Part shown: positions 6,408 through 14,934 of the stretch, piece after piece
Position numbering within the stretch: the stretch's first letter is position 1
How the letters are laid out: the number at the start of each line of letters is the position of its first letter
Assembly: GCA_023390335.1 (NCBI GenBank)
Contig: JAEWCZ010000033.1
Span: 1-18,780, forward strand
DNA from: Bacillota bacterium
GTDB taxonomy: Bacteria; Bacillota; Clostridia; Acetivibrionales; DSM-1351
Reading direction: 5' to 3'
Length of the DNA: 18,780 bases
Position numbers and translations under genes: made by a program
The notes under the pieces: generated by a model
What the model was told of the DNA's origin: nothing
What the model saw: only the letters and a program-made list of their open reading frames with translations
Database searches by the model: none

Positions 6408-8108
6408 TTATGCTTCGTTATAAAAAAATCCATTATAGATTATTCTCTTTCCATTATACTCTATTCCAGATTTTACATCTCGTTCCTGCTCTTTCCTTTG
6501 CATAATCTCTATTAATTCTCTATAAATATCAGCCAGCTTATACTTTCCATTAATAACCTTTTCTTTATTGATTAAAAGAATACGTTGTAATTCAAACCAT
6601 TGACAATATACTACTTCCTTAAAGGTTCTTCCCGAAGATGAGTATTCACCATTGTACCTTCCAACTATCAATAATTTAATTTTTTTCTTATCTATCATAT
6701 CAGGCCGCATTTGTAGATGATTAGCAATTAAATCAACATTAACAGTTTGAATCCAATTTTGCATTGTCTCAATCCACTCATTAACCTTATCTATATAATT
6801 TTTTCTTTTACTTGTCATTGACTTAAATGAATCATATATGGAGTCTTGCCATTTTAATTGTATAAATAAAATATCCCCTGTTTCCTTATCATATAAGCAA
6901 GCATCAATATCTGTAATTACTACTCCATCTCTTTTCAATACGATATTCCTTCTTAGTTTGGTATACAATTCATCTGGGAACAAGTCATATATATCATTTC
7001 TAAAACGTTCTTCTCTTTTTTGAATATTGAAATCCCAATCTTTGGGGAATCTTTTCTTGAGCTTAAATAACAAATAGCTTACTGGTTCATATAAACATCC
7101 TGCATAAGAACGAATATAATAGTCTTTAGCAAACTCTATGTATGGTGGTAATGGCAGGTAGGAATCCTTTAATAAAGATATATCGACTTGTTTTAAGGAT
7201 ATCATATCCAATACAACTAATGCACACTTTTCATCTATGTTCAAAATATATTGTAATGATTCACAAATAGTTTGTTTTGTATCAAACACCGGTAATATGT
7301 TGTGTTTATCCATATTCGAATATTTTTCCAATGCTAAATAAACAAATTGTAAATGCTTGATTGAGATAGATTCCAACATTAATATAGCACCAATGAACAC
7401 TTCAAACTCTATATTTCCAAATTTGTCTTTTTGTTCAAAGCTATTCCATTCTGGATCTTGTATCAAATCGACTACGGCATTCTTTATATAATAATCATCA
7501 ACTTCTTCATCTGCATCATATCCAATAAAATGCTTTTGCCAACTATAAACTAAACTAGACATCTTGTTTAGAATTGGCTTAATCACATATTCTTTTGTCA
7601 TCTTAATATTGTATGGCATCAAAGTGCGCAACATGCTGTTTGAGTATGCCACTGTATTTATTCTATCAACTCTTTCTAAATCATTGTATTTATTTGCAAA
7701 ACTTAATTCCATTTGACTCTCATTAATAGACTTTATTTCTAGCATTCCCGATCTAATATAATTCTCACAGGTCTCAAGCAGTCCATAAATCTCTAACTCG
7801 CCTAATATTTTTTCTATATCCGTTTTCATCTGTATAGATGATGGGGTCAATGGACTTCCAATTATATTACTGTCTCTTAAAGCAGTAAGTTGTATCAATA
7901 AAGGTACCGCATATTCAATAAGATTTGCAGTTTTATAAGATATATTATGAGTAAACGTCGTATCTTTTTCAAATATTGAATCAATATATCTTATCATCTC
8001 ACAAAGTAATACCTGTTTGCTTCGATCAGCAAAATTTTCAAGTGGCTGCTTTACATTCCTTGATATTTCTCTCTTCATCTGCTCGACAAATATTATTGCA
8101 TCCCGCAT
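6408..8108 (-). CDS. Putative PD-(D/E)XK nuclease, last gene of the methylase/MORC operon
   Basis: A soluble protein of about 566 residues. The first 350 residues are helix-rich and match no domain I know. From about residue 360 the sequence fits a PD-(D/E)XK nuclease core: an acidic helix (KREERF, Glu at about 367), then VVITDIDACLYD with Asp at about 402, a beta turn, and ILFIQLKWQ giving the Q-x-K form of the (D/E)xK motif. This makes it the likely DNA-cutting subunit of the system encoded upstream; cleavage itself is inference. I take the ATG at 8106-8108 (AGAGG nine bases upstream); the GTG immediately before it is equally possible. It starts about 77 bases after the 681-aa gene ends and is followed by the operon terminator. 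Confidence 0.65.
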   Translation of the reverse strand: MRDAIIFVEQMKREISRNVKQPLENFADRSKQVLLCEMIRYIDSIFEKDTTFTHNISYKTANLIEYAVPLLIQLTALRDSNIIGSPLTPSSIQMKTDIEKILGELEIYGLLETCENYIRSGMLEIKSINESQMELSFANKYNDLERVDRINTVAYSNSMLRTLMPYNIKMTKEYVIKPILNKMSSLVYSWQKHFIGYDADEEVDDYYIKNAVVDLIQDPEWNSFEQKDKFGNIEFEVFIGAILMLESISIKHLQFVYLALEKYSNMDKHNILPVFDTKQTICESLQYILNIDEKCALVVLDMISLKQVDISLLKDSYLPLPPYIEFAKDYYIRSYAGCLYEPVSYLLFKLKKRFPKDWDFNIQKREERFRNDIYDLFPDELYTKLRRNIVLKRDGVVITDIDACLYDKETGDILFIQLKWQDSIYDSFKSMTSKRKNYIDKVNEWIETMQNWIQTVNVDLIANHLQMRPDMIDKKKIKLLIVGRYNGEYSSSGRTFKEVVYCQWFELQRILLINKEKVINGKYKLADIYRELIEIMQRKEQERDVKSGIEYNGKRIIYNGFFYNEA

Positions 8109-8187
8109 CACATTTTACCTCTAAATTTTTTAAGATATCCCTTAAATCATCAGTTCACTATCTCCCATAATCCAAATTTAAGTTTCT

Positions 8188-10233
8188 TTACTTAAAGCTT
8201 ATTGAAATCATATTATGATCCTTTTTTACCAATTCAATTTGAGAGTTATCCTCACAAGACACAGAAAAAGGATTTTTATCAACAATAACCAACTCTTTTT
8301 CCTTCAAGTTAACTTCTTTCTGGTACGCTTCTTTAATCACATTTTCTAATTCTTTGGGCTTAACCAACCAACTCAGTTTTTTAATTGCATTTTTATTCGT
8401 TTTTCTATTTGATGATAAAACAACATCAAATGGCAAACGAATATGTTCAGCACCCACAACACAAGCTTCCAAACTGCTATGTCGTGATAAATTGATACAA
8501 TCAAAAGGATGCCTTCCTCTATATTCTAAGAACAACTTATACAAATATAATACATATGTACGATTCATCCTACAAACTCTTTGAAATTTAAATTTGATTG
8601 TTTTTTCATCAGTGTCCATTTCGTATTTATTAAGCGGAATAAATCGTGGTGAATAACTCGAATTTAAAATTGTAGACATCTCAGCCGATAAATTTTCATT
8701 CAAAACTTTAATAGATTTAAAATATTTTTGAAGTTCAATATATGCCTCTGCCAAATAAGGTGCTAGTAAATCTTCTATATCTTCATCTATATTATCAAAC
8801 AAATTTAACTTGCACTTACCCTCATTATTGTAACAAGCCAGCTTAATAATAGCATTATCAATGAACAATCGAGAAGAATACCTAATTTGTAATCTATTCG
8901 CTGTATCTGATCCCATTTGCTTGAAATTATCCACACACATATATTCTAGATTATAGCTAACCTTATCAATCGTATCTTGAGGAACTATTTCAGCCTTTAC
9001 GAACTCGGTTACTGCATTATTACCCTTTCTTGTTTGACTAGTAATGATGTCACAATCTTGTCCAACTAATATGTAATATTGCCCCTTTTCATCAACAAAA
9101 ATATCACCAGCAGCAGGGGGCTGGAAATATTTATTAACATTATAATCAAATGCTTCAAAGGTATTTAACTTTAACATTTCCTGGGAAAATTCAGTATCTT
9201 CATCTTCAAGAATATCTATTAATTGTGTCAGCTTAACAATGTCAATAATTTCTTTATTTCCATTAATTTTATAGCTAAATAATAGTTGTATCCAATCAGT
9301 TATAACCTTATAATTTGTTATTCCTTCATATGAAGCCATTTTTGATAAATATACAGCAATATCCTTATTAGAAATAGCTTCGTTAAAAGACGTTTCTAAT
9401 GTAGATAAATATATTTTCTTTAACCGTTCCAAAATCAAACTATATGTACTCTTTACCAAAGCATTTTGCAAATTAGTTTGTAAATTTTTTTTATCTTTTT
9501 TATCAACAAATTCTGCAAAAAATTGAACTGTAAATTCTTCCTTTCGCTCTTTTGAGCTCAGCACAGCCCCTATAATATTGTTTCTTGTTTCCTTATTGAA
9601 ATCATTTATAAAACTCAAAATTTCGTTGGCACGTTGCTCACCAGAAGATAGCTGGTTATCAATAATACAAATTAATGTTTTACAAGATAACTTATTTTTT
9701 TCCAAGTCCTGTTTAAATAAATCACTAATTGTTGCTGAAAAATCTTCATACACTTTAAAGTTTTTCCAAGTGCTATTTTTAAATATATATTCATCAAAAA
9801 GTCTATTGAAATAATCCGGAACAGCTATTCCTAGTCCATAGTAATGTAAAATTTGTAATAAATTCTGTTTAGTGGGTATTACAATTTCATCATATAGTTT
9901 TTTCAATTCATCCGAGTATTCTTTGCATTCTTCAATAGTGGAAATATGATGAAAAGCCGTAGAAATATCATCACGAATCACTTGTTTGTCCCAATTTATA
10001 TAGGGCGAACAAAAATCAAATAATTGACTATACGCATATAATTTAGTTGTAAATTCTTCATTCATTTTTGAAATAATAGGAAGTAAATTGTTTCTTTGTT
10101 CAGTATCCATTCTTGAAAAACCATAGAGTAAACTTTCTTTTTTATCATTAAAAGAGAAATCATCTTCAAAGAATATTACACTATCACAATCAACAATTCT
10201 AAACAATTTATCATAAGTTAGTGCTAAATCCAT
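8188..10233 (-). CDS. 681-aa protein with receiver-like segment, MORC-system partner
   Basis: A large soluble protein with no membrane segment. Residues about 185-260 resemble a compact response-regulator receiver: a hydrophobic strand ending in Asp (TLICIIDNQLSSGE, Asp192), a strand ending in Ser (NIIGAVLSSKE), and a Lys after the next strand (FVDKKDKK), matching the Asp/Ser-Thr/Lys triad of CheY-like folds. An acidic pair (VYEDF, about 161-165) precedes it. Around residue 385 is YYILVGQDCDI, which resembles a short motif I associate with accessory proteins of defence operons, but I cannot name the domain. The remainder is unassigned. Its ATG follows GAGGAG and overlaps the GHKL gene by 23 bases, so the two are probably co-translated. 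The neighbouring histidine-kinase-type ATPase makes it a candidate phosphoacceptor (inference). Confidence 0.6.
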   Translation of the reverse strand: MDLALTYDKLFRIVDCDSVIFFEDDFSFNDKKESLLYGFSRMDTEQRNNLLPIISKMNEEFTTKLYAYSQLFDFCSPYINWDKQVIRDDISTAFHHISTIEECKEYSDELKKLYDEIVIPTKQNLLQILHYYGLGIAVPDYFNRLFDEYIFKNSTWKNFKVYEDFSATISDLFKQDLEKNKLSCKTLICIIDNQLSSGEQRANEILSFINDFNKETRNNIIGAVLSSKERKEEFTVQFFAEFVDKKDKKNLQTNLQNALVKSTYSLILERLKKIYLSTLETSFNEAISNKDIAVYLSKMASYEGITNYKVITDWIQLLFSYKINGNKEIIDIVKLTQLIDILEDEDTEFSQEMLKLNTFEAFDYNVNKYFQPPAAGDIFVDEKGQYYILVGQDCDIITSQTRKGNNAVTEFVKAEIVPQDTIDKVSYNLEYMCVDNFKQMGSDTANRLQIRYSSRLFIDNAIIKLACYNNEGKCKLNLFDNIDEDIEDLLAPYLAEAYIELQKYFKSIKVLNENLSAEMSTILNSSYSPRFIPLNKYEMDTDEKTIKFKFQRVCRMNRTYVLYLYKLFLEYRGRHPFDCINLSRHSSLEACVVGAEHIRLPFDVVLSSNRKTNKNAIKKLSWLVKPKELENVIKEAYQKEVNLKEKELVIVDKNPFSVSCEDNSQIELVKKDHNMISISFK

Positions 10234-12889
10234 TTTGATATATCTCCTCTGTTTCTATTGTTATCAAGAATTTGTATCTGTTTCCATAATAATTTCTATC
10301 TGGAAGCAACTCAATATCTGCATTAAAAGATCTTAACAATTGTTTAACAATATATAATCCCATGCCCCTTCCCTCACCATTTGGTTTCCCGGACTCTAAT
10401 GGCTCAAAAAGTATATCTTCCATATTATTGATTATGCCAGTTCCTGTATCAAAGACAACAATAGCATCAGTATTGAATTCTTCTATAATAATTTTATCTT
10501 TTTGATCATAATCATATAATTCATCTGACTCTGCAAACTTACGCCGCTTATCAATCCAATATATTGAATTATTAATTAAATTATAAAATACATGGATTAA
10601 AACCCCCTTAGGAACAAACCAAGTCAGATCTTTAGTTTTACAATCAATTTTTATATCATTATCTTTAATAATCTTGAGTAGATTTTGCTGAATATCATTC
10701 ACAATATCCTGTATATTTTGATTTACAAACTCATCATAAGTTCCTTTTTTTACGAAAGTATTTTCTAAAAATGAGTACAAATTACCAACCTCATTTAATT
10801 TACTTGAAACAATGTCATAATTTGTTTTAATAGGATACAAATGTTGATTATATACAGGAATTGATCCATTATCTACAAAATATCCTTTCAAAAAATCAAA
10901 GTGGTTATCTATATTATTTTCTATACCTGTTTTACTAATGGAATGTAATTCATGTGTAATCGTTTCTGTAATCAATCCATTTGCCATTAGTTTATAATTG
11001 TTATACGATTCAACCTCAATAGTTTTTAACTGCTCGTCGGCTTCTGCCAAAAGATTGACAGCCTGTGTCTGAGCTTTTTCATCTTCAACAAAATGATCGG
11101 ATGTGTCTCTAAATACTTGTTCTACCATATTATATATTTTTAATGGGATAAAAGCGGATTCTCCATCTATCTTTACGTTTTTTTCCAATTGTACTGTTAT
11201 ATTTTGCATGGATTTCATTATCTGTTTATTTCTTCTTATTGCATTATCAATAGTAGATGTATTTTTCTTTACCCTTTTTGTTAAACTTTCTCCTAATAAT
11301 CCTCTTTCTTCAAGGATTACTTTAACAATTGAATTTGACTTACGATTTATTTCATAAAATAACTTGTTAAAAATTATACTTATCAAATCTTTAAATGCAT
11401 CCGATACATCATTCTGGCTAATATCCAAACGTGAGCTTATCTCTCGAATATTTATCTGATCAGGATCATTAACAGATACAAAACCCAGTGTATTACCTAA
11501 ATCAAACCTATACCATTGTTGTCCTTTAGTACGAAACTGTTGCAATTTTATCCAATCATTTTCTTTATCTCCTAAGAATCCAATCCTATAAATATCCCGA
11601 TATAATTTTATTCCATTATAATCATCCAGAAATCTCTTTAACTGCTTTAAAGAATACTGGTTATCCACATGTGATTCTTGGACTGTATCTATAATGATAT
11701 TCTGACCAACTGCAGTATTTTGCTTAAAGGTGTATATTTCACCTTTTATTGGAATTATTTTTTTCAAATTCTCAATGCATTTTTCTGCTTTTAAGCGTGC
11801 AAAATCTAACCTGTTCTGTTTATTTTTTATACTAACAGAAAAAAGGTCTTCATATGTTTCTGTAACAATTTCTGTTAACTCGTCTTCATTGATTGTTCTA
11901 GATAAGACTTTTTTTATTCTATCCTTATTATATTCAAGTAGTTCTTTATAATAAATATGGCTCTTTTTCAATCGTTTAAACGCTTCAGGTTTAACCAAAA
12001 CTCTATGGACTCGTTCTATGAACCATGGTTTCAGCAACAAACTATAATCCAATATTATCTTATCTTTATCAATACCAATTACAAAAGAATGAGCACTTTC
12101 TGAAAGATTCAACATATATGCTGGAAAATCTATACTAATTTTATTATTGTTATAGAACATGTAAATATTCGTTAAATTAGTATCATATGAAAATGGTGAA
12201 ATCAAAAAATTAAGTGCAGATTTCAGATTACTATTTACAACCACATTATCATTAAGCCCTAAATCTAATACTAGCTGAGCCGGAGTGTCTAAAAAATCGT
12301 TAATATTAATATCAAAAATCCATAATCGAGTGTAACTTTGATTTGTTTTAGCAATTCTTTTATAAGGCACTATATAATTCGTTTCATTGGCATTTTCTAA
12401 AGACGGATTAACTATATTTTCCCAGTTCACAAAAGTTAATGTTGCATATTCTTCATCACGAGAAGCAGTCTCTACCAATAAACATCTGCCTAATCTTTGT
12501 GCAGCCAATCTTCCTATTCCTTTTTCTCCCAACGTTATTCCTTCTGAATCATCCAACTTTATATCAGTACCGATTTCTAAAAATCCTCTATCTAATTGTT
12601 CATTATTCATACCCTTTCCATTATCCTCAACAACCAAAAAGGGGGTCTTTAAACAATAATCCGGGAGAAAATCAAAAATATCTTTTGACAATGAAGTTAT
12701 AAAGTTACCTTGCGCTAAATATGATTCATTCTCAAACAATAAAAGATTAATGCAACTTGACTTTGCATCAATCGAATTTTTGACTAATTCAACGACTGCC
12801 ACATCAGAAGTAGTAATTAAATCCCTTCCCAAATGATTGATAATCCTAGGGTTAATTGTTATTTGTTTGTAATTCATACTGTCAAGCAT
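10211..12889 (-). CDS. Dual GHKL ATPase: MORC/Hsp90-type head plus histidine-kinase-type tail
   Basis: An 892-residue protein with two separate GHKL ATP-binding modules. N-terminal: ELVKNSIDA (N box, 34-42), VVEDNGKGM (86-94) and GEKGIGRLAAQRLG (121-134), the MORC/MutL/Hsp90-type signature. C-terminal: ETITHELHSI (about 642-651, H646 a possible phosphoacceptor), NLINNSIYWID (N box, about 770), VVFDTGTGI (G1) and GRGMGLYIVKQLL (G2, about 840), as in sensor kinases. The middle (about 250-620) is helical, probably coiled-coil. I chose the ATG at 12887-12889 because TTTGGAGG precedes it, leaving a 4-base gap from the methylase stop; the longer frame to 12925 has no ribosome site. MORC-type ATPases in prokaryotic restriction-modification-like operons are thought to remodel DNA for attack. 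This one may combine that with signalling. Confidence 0.8.
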   Translation of the reverse strand: MLDSMNYKQITINPRIINHLGRDLITTSDVAVVELVKNSIDAKSSCINLLLFENESYLAQGNFITSLSKDIFDFLPDYCLKTPFLVVEDNGKGMNNEQLDRGFLEIGTDIKLDDSEGITLGEKGIGRLAAQRLGRCLLVETASRDEEYATLTFVNWENIVNPSLENANETNYIVPYKRIAKTNQSYTRLWIFDININDFLDTPAQLVLDLGLNDNVVVNSNLKSALNFLISPFSYDTNLTNIYMFYNNNKISIDFPAYMLNLSESAHSFVIGIDKDKIILDYSLLLKPWFIERVHRVLVKPEAFKRLKKSHIYYKELLEYNKDRIKKVLSRTINEDELTEIVTETYEDLFSVSIKNKQNRLDFARLKAEKCIENLKKIIPIKGEIYTFKQNTAVGQNIIIDTVQESHVDNQYSLKQLKRFLDDYNGIKLYRDIYRIGFLGDKENDWIKLQQFRTKGQQWYRFDLGNTLGFVSVNDPDQINIREISSRLDISQNDVSDAFKDLISIIFNKLFYEINRKSNSIVKVILEERGLLGESLTKRVKKNTSTIDNAIRRNKQIMKSMQNITVQLEKNVKIDGESAFIPLKIYNMVEQVFRDTSDHFVEDEKAQTQAVNLLAEADEQLKTIEVESYNNYKLMANGLITETITHELHSISKTGIENNIDNHFDFLKGYFVDNGSIPVYNQHLYPIKTNYDIVSSKLNEVGNLYSFLENTFVKKGTYDEFVNQNIQDIVNDIQQNLLKIIKDNDIKIDCKTKDLTWFVPKGVLIHVFYNLINNSIYWIDKRRKFAESDELYDYDQKDKIIIEEFNTDAIVVFDTGTGIINNMEDILFEPLESGKPNGEGRGMGLYIVKQLLRSFNADIELLPDRNYYGNRYKFLITIETEEIYQNGFSTNL

Positions 12890-12893
12890 AAAC

Positions 12894-14033
12894 TCATACC
12901 TCCAAACTTTTAATAATATCCTCAATTACTTCATGAAGAGTTAGTGCTATATCTCTTGCCATTAAATATGGTACTCCATTACCTATCATTTTGAATTTAT
13001 ATGTCAATGGTATATTTTCTGGTAAAACAAAATTAGCTGGTAGTGATTGTATAGCCATTGCCTCTGCCACAGATAGTCTCCTTGCTTTATAAGGATGGAG
13101 ATGCACTTCATTATTACCATATGCAGCTGTTGGGGAATATCTCCATCTATGTAATCTCTTAAAGGACTTTCTCCTTGTATCCCCTTCTTCTATATCTCTA
13201 ATTTTATTTATTCCTTTTTTTACTTCAAATTGATCAATCTGATTTGGATGATGCCCAACATCATTTAATCGAAACCAATACTCCACAGTTAATTCAATAG
13301 GAACATTGTAAATAAAATCCCTATCTATATCTTCAACAAATTCTTCAACATCAGGCCAATCCATTTTTAATATTTTATCAGAATCATAATTTTCATGTTT
13401 TTTCCACGGAAAATTAAAGTGATTAGTTTGATCGATAGTAAACATTTTAGCATCTCTGATTAAATTTTCCCTAAATCCAATCATAATAATTCTTTCTCTA
13501 AATTGTGGAACTGCATGACTTAAAGCATTAACTACTTTATCTGATATAACATACCCACTATGCGTTATTTTCATTTTCATTTCATGATAAAACTTTTTAT
13601 GTTTTTCTGTTTTCACAAGACCTTTTACATTCTCAAACATAAAAAAATCAGGTTGGCACCTTGTTATCAAATCAAAATAGGTTTTTGTAAGTCTACCATG
13701 CTTGCCGTTTGCCCCTTCATTTTTCCCTCCAATTGAAAAATCTGGACAAGGTGGGCCTCCAACAAAACCTACTATATTTCCCTTATCTTTTTCTTTTTGT
13801 ATCATATCTAATAATTTTTTCTTATTTTTCCTTTTTGTATAAACCATAGAACTTTTAGTAGAGTATCTATATAAAGGTTCTTTCATATTTAATCGTTCTC
13901 TTGTATATTGATATGCCTCCATAAATCTGGTTTCATACTCATTTACAAAAACAATATCATATCCACTATTCTCAAAAGCAAGATCTAAAATACCAACTCC
14001 AGAGAAAAATGAGAAAATCACAAATTTCGGCAT
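12894..14033 (-). CDS. DNA (cytosine-5-)-methyltransferase
   Basis: Transfers a methyl group from S-adenosylmethionine to C5 of cytosine in duplex DNA. All main C5-methylase motifs are present in order within 379 residues: FSFFSGVGILDLAF (motif I, about 7-20), VGGPPCPDFS with catalytic Cys96 (motif IV), FENVKGL (motif VI, 133-139), VPQFRERIIMIGFR (motif VIII, 175-188) and RRLSVAEAMAIQSLP plus MIGNGVPYLMA (motifs IX and X). Motif IV reads PCPDFS where most family members have PCQxFS. The recognition region lies between motifs VIII and IX and its target cannot be read from sequence. It starts 18 bases after the DUF1413-like gene and ends 4 bases before the GHKL gene. Modification would protect host DNA from the nuclease encoded downstream. 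Confidence 0.93.
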   Translation of the reverse strand: MPKFVIFSFFSGVGILDLAFENSGYDIVFVNEYETRFMEAYQYTRERLNMKEPLYRYSTKSSMVYTKRKNKKKLLDMIQKEKDKGNIVGFVGGPPCPDFSIGGKNEGANGKHGRLTKTYFDLITRCQPDFFMFENVKGLVKTEKHKKFYHEMKMKITHSGYVISDKVVNALSHAVPQFRERIIMIGFRENLIRDAKMFTIDQTNHFNFPWKKHENYDSDKILKMDWPDVEEFVEDIDRDFIYNVPIELTVEYWFRLNDVGHHPNQIDQFEVKKGINKIRDIEEGDTRRKSFKRLHRWRYSPTAAYGNNEVHLHPYKARRLSVAEAMAIQSLPANFVLPENIPLTYKFKMIGNGVPYLMARDIALTLHEVIEDIIKSLEV

Positions 14034-14051
14034 CGCATATCCCCAGTCTAA

Positions 14052-14291
14052 TTATCTAATTCTTTTTTCATATCTTTGTTGTCCCGATGAAGTTTTTTCA
14101 ATTGCTCGTACATTTCTATCAAAACTATTTATATAATTCAGGAACAACGTTCCAAGCAATAATCTATCATTACGAGGAATTCGGTTCCACTCATATCCTT
14201 TAAATAAATCCTTCAAAAGAAAAATCTCACCATCATGGAGATTATCAGTTTCATTTATTGCATTCTCTAAAAGTTCATTAACATTAATCAT
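14052..14291 (-). CDS. Small DUF1413-like protein, first gene of the methylase operon
   Basis: A 79-residue protein with a clear AGGAGA ribosome site. The centre reads GEIFLLKDLFKGYEWNRIPR followed by DRLLLGTLFLNY, and the tail is basic (SSGQQRYEKRIR). This matches from memory the small family annotated as DUF1413; biochemical function is not established. It is the first gene after a consensus promoter and precedes the methylase by 18 bases. Small leading proteins in restriction-modification operons are often transcriptional controllers that keep methylase ahead of nuclease. This protein is a reasonable candidate for binding the dyad at 14321-14338, although no classical helix-turn-helix is evident. 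Confidence 0.7.
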   Translation of the reverse strand: MINVNELLENAINETDNLHDGEIFLLKDLFKGYEWNRIPRNDRLLLGTLFLNYINSFDRNVRAIEKTSSGQQRYEKRIR

Positions 14292-14320
14292 TAGGCTTCT
14301 CCTTTAACAAACACAAAGAC

Positions 14321-14338
14321 AATGTTGTTGATAACATT
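14321..14338. promoter_or_regulatory. Dyad operator candidate over the predicted transcription start
   Basis: AATGTT and AACATT form a perfect 6-bp inverted repeat separated by six bases. The dyad overlaps the -10 box edge and the expected start of the methylase operon promoter, where a bound repressor would block initiation. Binding by any particular protein is inference. Confidence 0.45.
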
Positions 14339-14364
14339 ATATGTTTTATGATGAAGAATGTCAA
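14336..14364 (-). promoter_or_regulatory. Consensus sigma-A promoter of the methylase/MORC operon
   Basis: On the minus strand TTGACA (14359-14364) and TATAAT (14336-14341) are separated by exactly 17 bases, a perfect match to the housekeeping consensus. They lie about 45-75 bases upstream of the first gene. So strong an unregulated promoter would be unusual for a toxic restriction system, which gives weight to the adjacent dyad. Confidence 0.8.
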
Positions 14365-14934
14365 TCTAATCAAGCACTTAATACGATGTCTATTGTTACA
14401 TCTCCGAATATAGTTTTCCCCCCTAAGATGGATTAATATAACTATATTCCGGAAATGGCGCCTTCCATCTCAGCATTGCCTGATTTGGCTGTAACTTCTG
14501 GATCGATGGCATATTTCTGTAGTTTACATTACCGTGGAAATTATGACCATTTCCTCTCCTAAAATCTGATAGGGTAATTCTAACTTCAAAACATGTGGCC
14601 ATCATACCTACATTCCAAAGATGGCTACACTGTACACTACACATATACGGTACTTTCTATCATTTTTTATTATGCTGCCATCACGGAAACATTCTACGGA
14701 CTTATGTATATATGCTGATATTCCGTTATTATGCTCTTTTAATCGTGCGAAATTATCCTCCAATCTTTAAATTTGTCGATTCTTTTGAGCAAAATAAAAA
14801 GACTACGCTTTTTCAATTACTAAAAATGTAACCTCTATTTTTATAACAGAAAATTCTTTGAGTCTTTTTTATTTGAAATTTCTGACCTCTGAATCAATGT
14901 CTGTCATGACTATCGCAAATAAAATATATTAAAA
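14365..14934. other. Gene-poor spacer between the two defence operons
   Basis: About 570 bases with no gene I can support. The stretch 14440-14650 is noticeably less AT-rich than its surroundings and holds a 73-codon minus-strand frame with no ribosome site or recognisable domain, so it may be debris of foreign origin. A long imperfect inverted repeat occupies 14790-14876. No tRNA, rRNA or CRISPR array is present. Confidence 0.5.
14790..14876. repeat. Imperfect inverted repeat downstream of the GTPase gene
   Basis: CAAAATAAAAAGACT at the left end and AGTCTTTTTTATTTG at the right end are near-perfect inverted copies about 55-60 bases apart, with further AT-rich partial palindromes between. 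It begins about 60 bases beyond the GTPase stop, so it may act as its terminator region, or it may be a small MITE-like relic. No target duplication is evident. Confidence 0.35.

Noticed and set aside
14423..14644. 73-codon minus-strand open frame in the spacer
   Set aside because: No ribosome binding site, no recognisable domain, and unusual composition; kept only as possible debris in the spacer entry.
14595..14831. 78-codon plus-strand open frame
   Set aside because: No ribosome site, cysteine/histidine/tyrosine-rich random-like composition, and it would be the only plus-strand gene in the window.
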